Positions 56,843 through 64,000 of a DNA stretch of 64,000 nucleotides are shown here, in pieces (the first letter of the stretch is position 1; the number at the start of each line of letters is the position of its first letter). The notes beneath the pieces were generated by a model. That model searched no databases. It was not told the origin of the DNA and worked only from the letters and a program-made list of their open reading frames with translations. Both the position numbers and the translations under genes were made by a program. The DNA is from Kribbella solani (lineage in GTDB: Bacteria; Actinomycetota; Actinomycetes; Propionibacteriales; Kribbellaceae), in NCBI RefSeq assembly GCF_014205295.1, contig NZ_JACHNF010000001.1, positions 5,084,001 through 5,148,000 of the forward strand, in the 5' to 3' direction.

Positions 56843-59065
56843 ATGGCGCTCGGCACCGTCCCAAGGTTCAGCATCGTGGTCCCCTGCCATGGCTCGCGGG
56901 CCTGGTTGCGGCCGTGTCTGGACTCGGTGCTCGGGCAGTCGTTCACCGACTTCGAGGTGATCGGGGTTGATGATGCCGACCGGGACTCGTCCGGCCGGAT
57001 TCTGGAGGAGTACGCGGCCGCCGACCCGCGGGTGCAGGTGGTGCACCTGGACGAGAACCTCGGTCTCGGGCCGACCCGGAACGCTGGGCTGAAGGAGTGC
57101 CGCGGCGAGTACGTGCTGTTCCTGGACGCCGACGACGTCTGGCAGCCCGGGTCACTGGAGGCGATCGCGGCCCGGATCGACAGCGCCGGCCGGCCCGACA
57201 TCGTGCTGTTCGACTACGAGCGGATCTTCTGGGACGGGCGCGTGGTCCGGAACCAGCGGCACGACGCGTTCGCCCGTGAAGGCGCCGGCGTGTTCACGGC
57301 GGCCGAGCGGCCGATCTTCCTGACCTTCCTCGAGGTGGTCTGGAACAAGGCGTACCGCCGGGAGTTCCTGACCCGGCACGGCTTCGCGTTCACGGCCGGC
57401 TTCTACGAGGACGCCCCCTGGACGTACTCGACGATGCTGACCGCCGAGCGGATCGCCACGTTGGACAAGGTGGTCGTGCACTACCGCCAGCACCGCACCG
57501 GCGGGAACATCCACGCCACCAGCGGGCGCCGGCAGTGGGACATCTTCGACCAGTACGACCGGGTGCACGCCTTCATCCAGTCCGATCCGGAGCTGGCGGG
57601 CTGGCGCAGGTTCGCGTTCGACCGGTCACTCGACCACATCCTCGCCGTACTCGCGAAACCGGAGCGGATCGACACCGACGACCGGGCCGACTTCTTCCAC
57701 GCCGCGCACGCGTTCGCGAAGCGCTGGAAGCCGGAGGGATACAGCACCGACCGGACCGCCCGCGGGTTCAAGCGCTGGCTGCTCATCCACGACGACTACG
57801 CGACGTACTCCACGCTCAAGCTGAGCGCCCGGGTGCTGCGCGCGTCGACGCCGCCGAAGGCCGTCGGCAAGCTGCTCCGCCGCGGCAAGCTCGACCCGAA
57901 CCTGGCGGTGTACGCGGCGTACTGGTTCAAGCAGTACGCCTGCAACCCGCGGGCGATCTTCGAGAAGGCGGCCGAGCTCGCACCGCAGGTCCGCGGCGTG
58001 TGGGTGATCGACAACGATCAACTGAGCGCGGTCCCCGAAGGCGTCGAGTACGTGGTCGCGGACTCCCCCGCGTACGAGAAGCTGCTCGGCAAGGCAACGT
58101 ACTTCATCAGCAACATGAACTGGCCGAAGAGCCTGGTCAAACGCGAGGGCCAGATCCACCTGCAGACCCAGCACGGTACGCCGCTGAAGACGATGGGTAC
58201 CGACCTGCGCCATTTCCCGCGTGCCGGTCAGGACCTCGACCTCGACGAGCTGATGCGCCAGGTCGACCGCTGGGACTACAACCTGTCCTCCAACCGGTAC
58301 TCGTCGGAGATCTGGGAGCGTACGTACCCGGCGCGCTTCGAGGAGTTGGAGTACGGCTACCCACGCAACGACCGGCTGCTGACCGCGAGCATCGACGACG
58401 TCCGGGCGATCCGGGCCGCGCTCGGGTTCGACGACTCACACCTCGTCATCCTGTACGCGCCGACGTTCCGCGACGGGGTCGACTCGGTTCGGTTGCCGAC
58501 CGGCTTGATGGATCTCGGTGGCTCCGGCATCCAGCTGGATCTGGACCGGCTGGCGTCCGCGGCCGGTGAGCACGGCCGGGTGCTGGTGCGGACGCACTAT
58601 TCGTTGTCGAAGGCACCGGAATCGCACTCCGGGCGGGTGATCGACGTGTCCCGGCACCCACGGGTCGAGGACCTGATGCTGGCGGCCGACGTACTGATCA
58701 CGGACTACTCGTCGATCGCCTTCGACTACGCGAACCTGGACCGTCCGATCATGCTGCACGTCGAGGACCAGGGGTTCTACAGCGGCCGGCGCGGCACGTA
58801 CTTCGACGTCACCGACTTCCCGCCCGGTGTGGTGGCTCGGTCCGCCGAGGAGCTGTTCGCCGCGCTGCGGAACGGTACGTTCGCGAGTCCGGAGGCGGCC
58901 AAGCACCGCCAGCTGTACCGGGAGCGGTTCTGTGAGTTCGACGACGGGCAGGCGGCCGAGCGGGTCGTACGCCGGGTGCTCCTGGGCGAGACCGATGTAC
59001 CGGCCGTACTGCCGCCGGCGGACCGGTCACCGGCGCCGTCGGCGTACTTCGTGCATAATGGCTGA
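56843..59065 (+). CDS. Two-domain glycosyltransferase-CDP-glycerol glycerophosphotransferase (teichoic acid polymerase)
   Basis: A 740-residue fusion. Residues 1-240 are a GT2 (GT-A) domain with F-S-I-V-V-P-C-H-G and the metal-binding D-A-D-D-V-W. From about 355 a TagF-type domain follows, with Q-T-Q-H-G-T-P-L-K-T-M-G, L-Y-A-P-T-F-R-D, and I-T-D-Y-S-S-I-A-F-D-Y, which carry out poly(polyol-phosphate) transfer. It likely polymerises wall teichoic acid at the membrane face. No other teichoic genes adjoin it. The argS leader promoter lies inside its last codons. Confidence 0.9.
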   Translation: MALGTVPRFSIVVPCHGSRAWLRPCLDSVLGQSFTDFEVIGVDDADRDSSGRILEEYAAADPRVQVVHLDENLGLGPTRNAGLKECRGEYVLFLDADDVWQPGSLEAIAARIDSAGRPDIVLFDYERIFWDGRVVRNQRHDAFAREGAGVFTAAERPIFLTFLEVVWNKAYRREFLTRHGFAFTAGFYEDAPWTYSTMLTAERIATLDKVVVHYRQHRTGGNIHATSGRRQWDIFDQYDRVHAFIQSDPELAGWRRFAFDRSLDHILAVLAKPERIDTDDRADFFHAAHAFAKRWKPEGYSTDRTARGFKRWLLIHDDYATYSTLKLSARVLRASTPPKAVGKLLRRGKLDPNLAVYAAYWFKQYACNPRAIFEKAAELAPQVRGVWVIDNDQLSAVPEGVEYVVADSPAYEKLLGKATYFISNMNWPKSLVKREGQIHLQTQHGTPLKTMGTDLRHFPRAGQDLDLDELMRQVDRWDYNLSSNRYSSEIWERTYPARFEELEYGYPRNDRLLTASIDDVRAIRAALGFDDSHLVILYAPTFRDGVDSVRLPTGLMDLGGSGIQLDLDRLASAAGEHGRVLVRTHYSLSKAPESHSGRVIDVSRHPRVEDLMLAADVLITDYSSIAFDYANLDRPIMLHVEDQGFYSGRRGTYFDVTDFPPGVVARSAEELFAALRNGTFASPEAAKHRQLYRERFCEFDDGQAAERVVRRVLLGETDVPAVLPPADRSPAPSAYFVHNG
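59054..59059 (+). promoter_or_regulatory. -10 element for the argS leader transcript
   Basis: CATAAT, a five-of-six match to TATAAT and very AT-rich for this genome, overlaps the last codons of the TagF-like gene. A start about seven bases downstream would fall on the ATG of the leader peptide at 59067, giving a leaderless mRNA. No -35 box is evident. Confidence 0.45.
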
Positions 59066-59066
59066 C

Positions 59067-59138
59067 ATGTCGATCAGCTTGAAGCCCGTCCACGCTCTGC
59101 GCGTGCGCTTCAGCCTGCGACGACGACGCACTGTCTGA
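59067..59138 (+). CDS. Arginine-rich leader peptide of argS (attenuator candidate)
   Basis: A 23-codon frame just after the TagF-like stop encodes M-S-I-S-L-K-P-V-H-A-L followed by R-V-R-F-S-L-R-R-R-R-T-V and TGA. Six of the last twelve residues are arginine (CGC and CGA codons, with CGA-CGA-CGA-CGC in a row). It ends 44 bases before an arginyl-tRNA synthetase gene. A ribosome stalling on Arg codons when charged tRNA-Arg is low is the classic logic of leader-peptide attenuation. No clear terminator/antiterminator pair was found in the 44-base gap, so control may act on translation initiation. Confidence 0.65.
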   Translation: MSISLKPVHALRVRFSLRRRRTV

Positions 59139-59182
59139 ACACCCCAGCCTGTTCCAGTCGCGTCTCCTTGAAGGACTCTGCC

Positions 59183-60877
59183 ATGTCCGCGATTCTGCCT
59201 GTCCTTGCCACCAGACTGTCCGCTGCCGCTGCGGCCGCCTGCGGCTCGTCGTACGCCGATGTCGATCCGGAGCTGCGGTCGGCCACCAAACCCGAGTTCG
59301 GGCACTACCAGAGCAATCTGGCGCTCCGGCTCGGCAATGCGCTCGGCCAACCGCCACGGGACGTTGCCGCGCGTCTGGTCGCCGCCGTGCAGCTGGATGA
59401 CCTCTGTGAGCCGCCGACCATCGCCGGTCCCGGTTTCATCAACCTGACGCTGCTGCCGTCCACACTGGCCAGAGCAGTCAACGAACCGCAGACATTCACC
59501 AGTAACGGCCAGCGGGTCGTGGTCGACTACTCCCAGCCGAACGTAGCGAAGCAGATGCACGTAGGTCATCTCCGCTCCACTGTGATCGGCGACGCGCTCT
59601 GCAACGTACTGAACCACGTCGGCTATCAGGTGCTTCGGCAGAACCACGTAGGCGACTGGGGTACGCAGTACGGGATGATGATCGAGCAGCTCCTGGGGGA
59701 GGGGCTGACGGCTGAATCCCTTGACCTGGTTGGCTTGCAGCAGCTGTACGAGCGGAGCCGGAAGCACTTTGATGCCGACAGCAGCTTCGCGGACCTGTCC
59801 CGCGGCAGAGTGGTCCTGCTGCAGTCAGGTGATCCGGCAACGCGGGCGATCTGGCGGCACATGGTGGATGTGTCACTGGACGACTTCGAGCAGGTGTACG
59901 CGCTGCTGGGCTCTGCACTCACTCGGAGCGATGTGGTTGGCGAGAGTGCGTACAACGACGACCTGCCGCGAGTTGTAGCGGAGCTGGAACAGCAGGGATT
60001 GTTGACCGAGTCAGAAGGCGCCATGTGTGCTTTCATGCCCGGATTCGTCGGCCGGGACGGCAGTCCGCTGCCGGTGATCGTCCGGAAGTCAGATGGTGGT
60101 TTCGGCTACAGCGCAACGGATCTGGCCGCCGTACGGCATCGGGTGGGTACGCTGCACGCGGACCGGATCGTGTACGTAGTGGACCACCGGCAGGCGTTGC
60201 ACTTCGACCAGATCTTCACGCTGGCACGGACGGCCGGCTGGCTGCCGACTACGGTCCCTGCAGAGCACGTCTCGTTCGGCACCGTACTCGGACCGAACGG
60301 AAAGCCCTTCAAAACAAGAGCAGGCGGCACGGTCAAGCTCGTGGACCTGCTGGACAGTGCAGTCGCCAGAGCGGACGCACTGCTTGCCGGACGGGACGGT
60401 GTAGATCGGGCAGCGACTGCACGGGCAGTCGGCATCGGTGCGGTCAAGTACGCGGACCTGTCGAGTGACCGGGGCAATGACTACGTGTTCGACCTGGACC
60501 GGATGGTCGCTATGACTGGCAACACCGGTCCGTACCTGCAGTACGCGCATGCTCGGCTCACCAGACTCCTGTCCAAGGCTGGAACAACAGGTGGTGAGGT
60601 AACCGAGCTGCAAGAACCTGCGGAGCAGCGGCTCGCCCTCCTCCTCACTGGCTTCGCTGCGACGGTCACACAAGTCGCGGAGACGCTCCAGCCCCACAAG
60701 CTGTGTACGTACCTCTACGAGTTGGCATCCGCGTTGTCGGTGTTCTACGAGCAGTGCCCCGTTCTCAGCAGTGTCGGAGCGACCAGAGCAAGCCGGATCG
60801 CCCTCTGCACGGCGACCCGGCAGGTGTTGCAGGATGGACTGGGCCTGCTCGGGATCCAGGCTCCTGACGCGATGTAA
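59183..60877 (+). CDS. argS: Arginyl-tRNA synthetase, Escherichia-type, probable auxiliary copy
   Basis: A 564-residue class I synthetase. The HIGH motif is H-V-G-H (126-129) in A-K-Q-M-H-V-G-H-L-R-S-T, and the later G-K-P-F-K-T-R-A-G-G-T-V-K-L replaces KMSKS, both as in proteobacterial ArgS. The usual actinobacterial ArgS instead has an A-N-P-T-G-P-I-H-type motif, so this is probably a second, acquired copy. ATG at 59183 has AAGGA eight bases upstream. It is preceded by an Arg-rich leader peptide and followed by esterase and GNAT genes. Confidence 0.92.
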   Translation: MSAILPVLATRLSAAAAAACGSSYADVDPELRSATKPEFGHYQSNLALRLGNALGQPPRDVAARLVAAVQLDDLCEPPTIAGPGFINLTLLPSTLARAVNEPQTFTSNGQRVVVDYSQPNVAKQMHVGHLRSTVIGDALCNVLNHVGYQVLRQNHVGDWGTQYGMMIEQLLGEGLTAESLDLVGLQQLYERSRKHFDADSSFADLSRGRVVLLQSGDPATRAIWRHMVDVSLDDFEQVYALLGSALTRSDVVGESAYNDDLPRVVAELEQQGLLTESEGAMCAFMPGFVGRDGSPLPVIVRKSDGGFGYSATDLAAVRHRVGTLHADRIVYVVDHRQALHFDQIFTLARTAGWLPTTVPAEHVSFGTVLGPNGKPFKTRAGGTVKLVDLLDSAVARADALLAGRDGVDRAATARAVGIGAVKYADLSSDRGNDYVFDLDRMVAMTGNTGPYLQYAHARLTRLLSKAGTTGGEVTELQEPAEQRLALLLTGFAATVTQVAETLQPHKLCTYLYELASALSVFYEQCPVLSSVGATRASRIALCTATRQVLQDGLGLLGIQAPDAM

Positions 60878-60893
60878 CTCACCGGAGGTGCTG

Positions 60894-61928
60894 ATGCTGC
60901 CGTGGTCCGTCGACTTCGCCGGTCGCCTGGAACAGACGACCTACACGAGTGAACTGCTACGCGGTAACCCGCTGGGCGATCCACACGAGCGCCCGGTGCT
61001 CGTGTACCTGCCACCGGGCTACGACGAGTCGGAGGACCGGTACCCGTCCATCTACGTGACGATGGGCTACACCGGACACGTCGGCATGTGGTTCAACCGC
61101 GTGCCGTTCCGGCAGCCGTACCCGGAGTTGCTGGACGCGATGTTCCAGGACGAGAACGTGCCGCGCGCAGTAGTGGTGTTCGTCGACTCGTGGACCAGGT
61201 ACGGCGGCAGCCAGTGCCTGGACTCCCCTGGCACCGGGCAGTACCAGTCCTATCTGTGTGACGAGATCGTGCCGTGGGTCGACGCCACCTACCGGACCAT
61301 CCCGGACCGCGACCACCGAGCCGTCACCGGTAAGTCGAGCGGTGGCTACACGGCGATGGTGACGCCGCTGCTGCGGCCGGACGTGTTCGGTGCACTCGCG
61401 ACGCATGCCGGCGACGCGCTGTTCGACGTCTGCTACCGCCCGGAGTTCCCGAACCGGGCCAGGACACTGCGGGACAAGTACGACGGCAGCTACGAGAAGT
61501 ACTTCGAGGTGCTGGCAACCCGGGCCGGACAGACCACGAACGAGGACCTGCACCTACTGGAGATCTACGGTTACGCATCGGCGTACTCAGCCGAACCGGA
61601 CGGCACCGTGCTACTGCCGTTCGACGACGTGGGCGCGATCGTCCCGGCGGTCTGGTCGCGCTGGCTGTCCCGCGACCCGGTGGAGATGGTGAAGGAGCCG
61701 CAGTACGCCGAGGCACTGCGCTCGCTGCGCGCGGTGTGGATCGATGCGGGCCGGGAGGACGAGTACTACCTCGATCTCGGCGCGACCGCGTTCCACCGGG
61801 CGGCGCGGCAGGCCGGCGTACCCGACGGGCGGCTGCACTTCGAGCTGTTCGAGGGGACCCACGGCGGCATCGAATACCGGTACCCGATGGCAGTGCGTTG
61901 GTTGGCTGAGCAACTCAGGGCAAATTGA
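60894..61928 (+). CDS. Alpha/beta-hydrolase, esterase D-like
   Basis: A 344-residue esterase-fold protein. The nucleophile elbow is G-K-S-S-G-G-Y (S148), the region before it V-L-V-Y-L-P-P-G-Y resembles putative esterase (Fes/EstA-type) strands, and the distal histidine is likely in F-E-G-T-H-G-G. No signal peptide. ATG at 60894 follows a perfect GGAGGT; it starts 16 bp after argS and is surely cotranscribed with it. The substrate is unknown; a role in removing a toxic aminoacyl or ester compound is speculation from context. Confidence 0.85.
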   Translation: MLPWSVDFAGRLEQTTYTSELLRGNPLGDPHERPVLVYLPPGYDESEDRYPSIYVTMGYTGHVGMWFNRVPFRQPYPELLDAMFQDENVPRAVVVFVDSWTRYGGSQCLDSPGTGQYQSYLCDEIVPWVDATYRTIPDRDHRAVTGKSSGGYTAMVTPLLRPDVFGALATHAGDALFDVCYRPEFPNRARTLRDKYDGSYEKYFEVLATRAGQTTNEDLHLLEIYGYASAYSAEPDGTVLLPFDDVGAIVPAVWSRWLSRDPVEMVKEPQYAEALRSLRAVWIDAGREDEYYLDLGATAFHRAARQAGVPDGRLHFELFEGTHGGIEYRYPMAVRWLAEQLRAN

Positions 61929-61964
61929 CGTGCTGTCGCGATGTGGAGGCCGTACCTTCAAGCC

Positions 61965-62945
61965 ATGAACTGGCCGAATGGAATCGAGGCGCGCCCCCTC
62001 GGCAAGAGCGACGTCGAGGCGTGGGCGGTGCTGGCTGCCGATGTGGAGAAGGTCGACCAGGACGGCGTGAACCTCGGAGTCGAGGAGCTCACCGAGCAAC
62101 TGGAGGCGCCGGGACTCGACCTGGCCCGGGACACCGTCGCCCTGTGGGCCGACGGGCGGATGGTCGGCTTCGGCATGGCCGGCGTCTCCTCCGCCGTGGT
62201 GGACGTAGACCGGGTGCGCACCGAGGGTGCAGTGCATCCGGAGTGGCGCCGGCAGGGGCTGGGTACGGCGCTCGTGCGCTGGCTGATCCGCCGGGCACAA
62301 GAGCTGCACGTGGACACCCACCCGGAAGTGCCTGGTGTGGTCGCAGCCGGCACGATCAGTACCAACGTCGGTGCGACGACCATGTTCAGTGGCTTCGGTT
62401 TCGAAGAGGTCCGGTACTACATCGACATGCGCCGGCCGCTGGACCAGCCCGTACCTGAGGTGCCGGTGGCCGATGGGTTCCGGGTGATCCCGTTCGAGCT
62501 GGCGTACGACGACGCGGTGCGGCAGGCGCACAACGAGGCGTTCCAGGACCACTGGGGCTCGACGCCACGCGACCCGGAGACCTGGGCCAACCGAACCACC
62601 GGGACGCGGGCGTTCCGGGGCGCCCAGTCCTACCTGGCGATGGACGGTGAGACGGTCGCGGCGTATGTGCTCTGCTACGAGTACGCCGCCAGCACCGCCG
62701 CTACCGGGGTGCGGGAGCTGTACATCGGCCAGGTCGGCACCCGCCGGGCGTACCGTGGGCGCGGTCTGGCCCGGGCAACGCTGGCGAAGGTACTCGCCGA
62801 GGCCGCACAGGCCGGGTACCAGCGGGGCGGGCTCGGCGTCGACGCCGACAACCCCACTGGTGCGCTCGGCCTGTACGAGGGCCTCGGCTTCATCACTCAC
62901 TCCAAGTACATCAACTACAGCCTGCCGATGCCGTCAGACGTGTGA
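61965..62945 (+). CDS. Tandem GNAT-family N-acetyltransferase
   Basis: About 326 residues with two GNAT domains. The first acetyl-CoA loop is R-R-Q-G-L-G-T-A-L (near 110) and the second Y-R-G-R-G-L-A-R-A-T (near 270), followed by V-D-A-D-N-P-T-G-A-L-G-L-Y-E-G-L-G-F. The layout is shared by MshD-like and some antibiotic acetyltransferases. ATG at 61965 is preferred because TACCTT lies six bases before it; ATG at 61941 is an alternative. It overlaps the convergent MFS gene by 12 bp. Substrate unknown. Confidence 0.85.
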   Translation: MNWPNGIEARPLGKSDVEAWAVLAADVEKVDQDGVNLGVEELTEQLEAPGLDLARDTVALWADGRMVGFGMAGVSSAVVDVDRVRTEGAVHPEWRRQGLGTALVRWLIRRAQELHVDTHPEVPGVVAAGTISTNVGATTMFSGFGFEEVRYYIDMRRPLDQPVPEVPVADGFRVIPFELAYDDAVRQAHNEAFQDHWGSTPRDPETWANRTTGTRAFRGAQSYLAMDGETVAAYVLCYEYAASTAATGVRELYIGQVGTRRAYRGRGLARATLAKVLAEAAQAGYQRGGLGVDADNPTGALGLYEGLGFITHSKYINYSLPMPSDV

Positions 62946-64000
62946 GTCGACGACCGCCGGAGCCGAGGTCTCGACCGGCTCCGGCTGCGACCGGAACCAG
63001 TTCCACGGGCGGACGGTGACGATGATCATCGCCAGGCTCACCGCCGCGTAGACGAGCGAGCCGATGAACGCCGCGTGCACGCCGTCGACCAGTACCTCGC
63101 GGGGAACCGTCGACGTCGAGTTGCGGCTCGCCGTACCGAAGATCGTCACCAGGATGCCCAGGCCGAGCGCGCCGCCGACCTGCTGGACCACGTTCAGCAT
63201 GCCGGACGCGGCACCCGAGTCCTCCGGTGCGACACCCGCGATCGCGCGGCCGACGAGCGGGATGAAGATCATCCCGGCACCCGCGCCGAACAGCAGCAGC
63301 GGACCGACCACATCGTGCAGGTACGCGCTGTGTGCACCGAGCCGGGTCAACCAGATCGTGCCGAGCGTGATCAGCACGGAGCCGGCCAGCATCAGCTTCG
63401 CTCCGTCGATCCGGGCCACCAGCTTGGGTACGACGCGGGACGCGGTGAACAGCAGCCCGGTCAGCGGCAGGAATGCCAGACCGGCCGCGAGCGGACTCAA
63501 CTCGAGTACGCCCTGCAGGTACTGCGTGAGGAAGAAGAACATCCCGAACATCGTCCCGACCACCAACAGCATGGTCAGGTACGACGCCGACCGCTGAGCG
63601 GACTTGAACAGCCGCAACGGCACGATCGGGTGACTGACCCGGCGCTCGATCAGTACGAACGACACCAGCAGTACGACACCTGCCGCGAACGCGGCCAGCA
63701 CCTCCGGCGACGACCAGCCCGACTCGGCGACGCGGATGAAGCCGAACACCAGCGAGGTGATGCCCAGCGTGGAGGTGAGCGCGCCGGCCACGTCGAACCG
63801 GCCGGTCTCCGGCGCGGTCTCGGTCAGCACCCGGCGGGCGGCGAAGACCAGCACAATGCCGATCGGGACATTGATGAACAGACCCCAGCGCCAGGACACC
63901 CAGTCCGTCAGCATCCCACCGAGGACCAGACCGACGCTGCCGCCGCCGGACGACACCAGGCTGTAGTAGCCGAGTGCCTTCATCCGGTCGGGACCTTCGC
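62934..64000 (-). CDS. DHA2-type MFS exporter, 5' end outside the window
   Basis: The last 355 residues of a 14-helix EmrB/QacA-type exporter; the frame is open to the right edge (E-G-P-D-R before M-K-A-L-G-Y-Y). The G-L-V-L-G-G-M-L-T-D-W-V-S-W-R-W-G-L-F motif (motif C and the W-R-W-x-F segment) is diagnostic. It expels drugs or dyes against protons. It converges on the GNAT gene, so it is not in the argS operon even though it stands beside it. Confidence 0.92.
   Translation of the reverse strand, partial: EGPDRMKALGYYSLVSSGGGSVGLVLGGMLTDWVSWRWGLFINVPIGIVLVFAARRVLTETAPETGRFDVAGALTSTLGITSLVFGFIRVAESGWSSPEVLAAFAAGVVLLVSFVLIERRVSHPIVPLRLFKSAQRSASYLTMLLVVGTMFGMFFFLTQYLQGVLELSPLAAGLAFLPLTGLLFTASRVVPKLVARIDGAKLMLAGSVLITLGTIWLTRLGAHSAYLHDVVGPLLLFGAGAGMIFIPLVGRAIAGVAPEDSGAASGMLNVVQQVGGALGLGILVTIFGTASRNSTSTVPREVLVDGVHAAFIGSLVYAAVSLAMIIVTVRPWNWFRSQPEPVETSAPAVVDSHV

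Overview
The window reads as chromosomal DNA of a high-GC Gram-positive actinomycete. The evidence is GC-rich codon use, GTG and TTG starts, a lysine-tailed topoisomerase I, a BldG-type STAS protein, an F420-type LLM oxidoreductase, a proton-pumping pyrophosphatase, and the actinobacterial 'helicase/secretion neighborhood' (a DEAD/DEAH helicase with MZB domain plus CpaE-like, TadA, TadB, TadC and TadE-like genes). The gene content and three GH18 chitinases would suit a soil genus such as Kribbella or another Nocardioidales member; the genus is an inference only.

Layout. 1-2.7 kb: a PLP aminotransferase diverging from a MocR regulator. 2.7-8.8 kb: GH2 beta-galactosidase, Fur-type regulator and topA, all on the minus strand. 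9.0-16.6 kb: a Tat-exported PAF-AH-like protein whose nucleophile serine is alanine, a PrmC-like methyltransferase, two tandem paralogous GGDEF proteins, an LLM oxidoreductase and a NUDIX hydrolase. 16.6-25.5 kb: P450, DUF2785 protein, ABC exporter pair, a DUF4142-sortase fusion, hppA and the BldG-like protein. A 164-bp MITE-like palindrome (25.57-25.74 kb) precedes the helicase. 28-36 kb: small membrane and secreted proteins, then an ABC sugar-type uptake operon with a PHP hydrolase. 36-45 kb: a repeat-rich minus-strand block with a NYN-domain protein, an orphan response regulator and a Tad pilus cluster in which all three pilin-like proteins carry 134-181 residue low-complexity leaders. 45-54.6 kb: three chitinases, an SGNH hydrolase, a LysR/MFS pair, YbaK, and a TrmB/LuxR regulator cotranscribed with the third chitinase. 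55-59 kb: HAD hydrolase, a structured untranslated region, a degenerate Fic protein and a GT2-TagF polymerase. 59-64 kb: an Escherichia-type arginyl-tRNA synthetase preceded by an arginine-rich leader peptide, followed by an esterase and a tandem GNAT; a DHA2 MFS gene runs off the right edge.

The two most promising points for new biology are (1) the arginine-rich leader peptide directly in front of a non-actinobacterial-type argS with esterase and acetyltransferase genes, which looks like attenuation control of an inducible auxiliary synthetase operon, and (2) the Tad cluster whose prepilin leaders are longer than the mature pilins and are built from DNA minisatellites. Secondary points are the MITE, a structured RNA ended by a strong terminator (55.8-56.03 kb), a 24-residue His/Cys/Trp-tailed peptide gene, two apparent pseudoenzymes, and recurrent leaderless promoters. 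No tRNA, rRNA, CRISPR array, complete IS or prophage was seen. All functions are read from motifs by eye; no database search was run.
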